Shown one piece after another: positions 30,767 to 32,705 of a DNA stretch of 32,705 nucleotides. This stretch comes from Oscillospiraceae bacterium (GTDB taxonomy: Bacteria > Bacillota > Clostridia > Oscillospirales > Oscillospiraceae), in assembly GCA_017541995.1 (NCBI GenBank), contig JAFXYD010000031.1:1-32705 (forward strand). The letters run 5' to 3'. The notes beneath the pieces were generated by a model. It made no database searches. It was not told the DNA's origin and saw only the letters and a program-made list of their open reading frames with translations. Position numbers and translations under genes: made by a program. Every line of letters starts with the position of its first letter. Position 1 is the stretch's first letter.

Positions 30767-32359
30767 ATGTTAACTATTCGAGACTTGATTCTGCCCCTGC
30801 GGCACGACCCCTCCATGCTCTACTATCTGGCCGGGCAGGCCCTGGGGGTACAGGCCTCCCAGATCGCGGAGCTGCGGATCCGGCGGCGCTCCCTGGACGC
30901 CCGGAAGAAGCCGGAGCTGCGCTGGATCTACACCGTGGACGTGCAGACCCGGAAAAGTGAAAAGCAGATCCTCCGCCAGTGCCGGAACCCCAAGGTCAGC
31001 GCGGCCAAGGAGCTCTGGTACAAGCCCCTCAAGGCCGCCGCCCTTCCGGCCCTGCGGCCCGTGGTGGTGGGCTTCGGCCCGGCGGGGATGTTCGCCGCCC
31101 TGGCTCTGGCCATGGCGGGGCTGCGGCCCATCGTGCTGGAGCGGGGCCGGGACGCCGAAACGAGGCACCGGGCCGTGGAGGAATTCTGGCGCAGCGGAAC
31201 CCTGGACCCGGAGTGCAACGTCCAGTTCGGGGAGGGCGGCGCCGGGACCTTCTCCGACGGCAAGCTGAACACCGGCACCAGGAATGAGCGCCAGGGCTGG
31301 ATTCTGCGGCAGCTGGTGGGCTTCGGGGCCGACGAGAGCATTCTTTGGGACGCCAAGCCCCACGTGGGCACCGACGTGCTGCTGACGGTGGTGCAGAATC
31401 TCCGCCGCCGGGTAGAGGCCCTGGGGGGCGAGGTCCGCTTCGGGGCGAAGCTCACGGGTCTGCGGGCCCGGGACGGCGCTCTGACGGCCCTGGAGCTGAC
31501 GCAAGGCGGACAGACGGAGCTGCTGCCCTGTGACCGGCTGATCCTGGCCCCGGGCCACAGCGCCCGGGACAGCTTCCGGATGCTGGAGGCGGCGGGCCTG
31601 GCCATGGAGCCCAAGCCCTTTTCCATGGGGGTGCGGGTGGAGCACCTGCAGGCCGCCGTCAACGAGGCCCAGTACGGCAGGCAGGAGGAAGCCGTTCCCT
31701 GCGCCGACTACAAGCTCAACGTAAAGCTGCCCGACGGCAGCTCCGCCTACACCTTCTGCATGTGCCCCGGGGGCTACGTGGTGGCGGCGGCCTCGGAGCC
31801 GGGCCGGGTGGTGACCAACGGCATGAGCAACTTCGCCCGGGAGGGCGAGAACGCCAACGCCGCCCTGCTGGTGACCCTGGAGCCCGCGGACTTCCCGGAC
31901 AAGAGCACCCTGGGGGGCATGCTCTGGCAGCAGCAGCTCGAGGAGGCGGCCTTCCGGGCCGGAGGCGGCGGCTACCGGGCCCCCGCCCAGCGGGTGGGAG
32001 ACTTCCTGGCCCGGCGGCCCACGGAGGCCTGGGGCAGGGTGAAGCCCAGCTACCGTCCCGGCGTCACCCCCTGCGAGCTGCATGAGGTGCTGCCCCAGCG
32101 GCTGACCCGGGTGCTGGAGCAGGCCATTCCCGCTCTGGGCCGGGTTTTGCAGGGCTACGACGACCCGGACGCGGTGATGACCGCCCCGGAGACCCGCAGC
32201 TCCTCCCCCGTCCGCATCCTGCGGGACAATACGTATCAATCCCCCAGCCTGCGGGGGCTCTATCCCTGCGGCGAGGGGGCGGGCTACGCCGGGGGCATCA
32301 TGTCCGCCGCCGTGGACGGCCTGCTCTGCGCCGAGGCTTTGATTTCCCAGATCTCTTAG
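30767..32359 (+). CDS. COG2509-type FAD-dependent dehydrogenase
   Basis: A 530-residue flavoprotein of the uncharacterised COG2509 family, conserved in Firmicutes. The N-terminal 90 residues form a basic domain (QIAELRIRRRSLDARKK, then IYTVDV near 54-59) specific to this family. The FAD loop VVGFGPAGMFAALALA follows at 100-115, then NVQFGEGGAGTFSDGKLNTG near 150-169, the family's strongest signature. The C-terminal GLYPCGEGAGYAGGIMSAA binds the flavin. The start at 30767 lies 4 bases after the previous stop; the ribosome site GAAAGAG is only moderate, consistent with coupling. Reaction and partner are unknown; the pairing with the YhiN-like protein suggests a shared redox task but does not reveal it. 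Confidence 0.92.
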   Translation: MLTIRDLILPLRHDPSMLYYLAGQALGVQASQIAELRIRRRSLDARKKPELRWIYTVDVQTRKSEKQILRQCRNPKVSAAKELWYKPLKAAALPALRPVVVGFGPAGMFAALALAMAGLRPIVLERGRDAETRHRAVEEFWRSGTLDPECNVQFGEGGAGTFSDGKLNTGTRNERQGWILRQLVGFGADESILWDAKPHVGTDVLLTVVQNLRRRVEALGGEVRFGAKLTGLRARDGALTALELTQGGQTELLPCDRLILAPGHSARDSFRMLEAAGLAMEPKPFSMGVRVEHLQAAVNEAQYGRQEEAVPCADYKLNVKLPDGSSAYTFCMCPGGYVVAAASEPGRVVTNGMSNFAREGENANAALLVTLEPADFPDKSTLGGMLWQQQLEEAAFRAGGGGYRAPAQRVGDFLARRPTEAWGRVKPSYRPGVTPCELHEVLPQRLTRVLEQAIPALGRVLQGYDDPDAVMTAPETRSSSPVRILRDNTYQSPSLRGLYPCGEGAGYAGGIMSAAVDGLLCAEALISQIS

Positions 32360-32454
32360 CAAAACCCAGCGAGGCTCTGCCAGAGGCTGATAAGGAAGTA
32401 TTCATGAATTATTAGTCTTGGCATTGTGAGGCAAAGCAAAAGCCTGTAGTTCAG

Positions 32455-32528
32455 ATCAATCAGGGGACGGTTCTTCGATTGAGTAATGTGCTACATGGTT
32501 CAATCAAAGAACCGTCCCCTTGATTGAT
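32455..32528. repeat. REP-like inverted repeat (GGGGACGGTTCTT type)
   Basis: Left arm 32455-32482 and right arm 32500-32528 are inverted copies with one bulged base and one mismatch, sharing GGGGACGGTTCTT / AAGAACCGTCCCC and ATCAATCA / TTGATTGAT ends; the loop is 17 bases. Repeats with this core are, from general knowledge, common in many bacteria and often associated with Y1 (RAYT-type) transposases. None is encoded here. Between 32360 and 32454 I see no gene. Confidence 0.8.
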
Positions 32529-32705
32529 GCGGTCACCGTCACGGAGCCCCAGGGCAGTCCCGAAGGCAGCATCAGCTGGGGCTTCCTCAGCGTGGACGCC
32601 ATGGGTCTGAGCGTAGAGGGAAGCGGGAAGGTGCTGGATGGGAGCAGTCCCAAGGTGGAGCTGGTCTTCCGGGATGGAACCCGGGAAACGGTGGTTGACA
32701 ATACC
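32529..32705 (+). pseudogene. Open-ended fragment of a beta-rich protein next to the repeat
   Basis: From the repeat to the window end the plus strand has one open frame (codons in phase with 32526) reading AVTVTEPQGSPEG, then FLSVDAMGLSVEGSG and KVELVFRDGTRETVV. The alternating pattern and codon use look like real coding sequence for a beta-sandwich, with no start codon or ribosome site in front; the frame enters from the repeat after a TAA at 32484-32486. It may be the broken 5' part of a gene, or a gene continuing outside. The style resembles C-terminal domains of DUF4179-type anti-sigma proteins, a weak impression only. Confidence 0.45.

Noticed and set aside
32504-32701. 65-residue minus-strand frame at the window end
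   Set aside because: It is antisense to the better plus-strand frame, begins at the edge and overlaps the inverted repeat; Ser/Pro/Thr-rich with no recognisable domain.
1-32705. CRISPR array, tRNA or rRNA genes, transposase or integrase genes
   Set aside because: No regularly spaced repeat-spacer pattern, no cloverleaf or rRNA-like stretch and no recombinase motif was seen by eye; a covariance-model and HMM search would settle it.

Overview
The window looks like chromosome of a high-GC gut Clostridium relative, most likely Oscillospiraceae (Oscillibacter/Flavonifractor-like). This is inferred from the Firmicutes-type gene set (addAB, the trmK-nif3 pair, SLH proteins, a sensory [FeFe]-hydrogenase with a PP2C phosphatase, DUF1858 and DUF1292 proteins), strong Shine-Dalgarno sites, TTGACA/TATAAT promoters and GC-rich codon use. 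No rRNA, tRNA, CRISPR array, transposase or integrase gene was seen.

Layout. 1-865: rplM-rpsI, followed by an att-like duplication of the rpsI 3' end and a terminator. 1110-4175: a promoter, a PAS-containing sensory [FeFe]-hydrogenase and an overlapping SpoIIE/PP2C phosphatase, closed by a terminator. 4204-8321 (minus): yebC; the MATE-trmK-nif3 operon; and upstream of it a DUF1858 redox protein. trmK carries an in-frame palindromic repeat insertion. 8401-11098 (minus): an MFS transporter with a giant external loop and a glycerophosphodiesterase. 11178-12643 (plus): mutY and a DUF1292 gene.

12680-18003 (minus) is the most unusual part. A 58-residue ORF is translationally coupled to a membrane-anchored ECF-like sigma factor whose C-terminus is a Pro/Thr/Glu-rich stalk plus two Ig-like repeats outside the cell. 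Two paralogous SLH surface proteins with Cys-rich repeats follow; the first of them is frameshifted. This could be a one-protein envelope-sensing sigma system with its surface targets. 18119-20572 holds a soluble PAS/HATPase protein (minus) and, divergently, an SH3b-M15 peptidase whose promoter overlaps three helically phased 8-bp repeats.

20671-29420 (minus): ridA-panE, then addB-addA plus a DNPH1-like nucleotide hydrolase. 29497-32359 (plus): two flavoproteins. The last 350 bases hold a REP-like inverted repeat next to the open-ended remnant of another gene.

At least four different repeat elements (847-965, 6278-6361, 14229-14326, 32455-32528) sit at or inside genes without any transposase in the window, so they are probably mobilised in trans.
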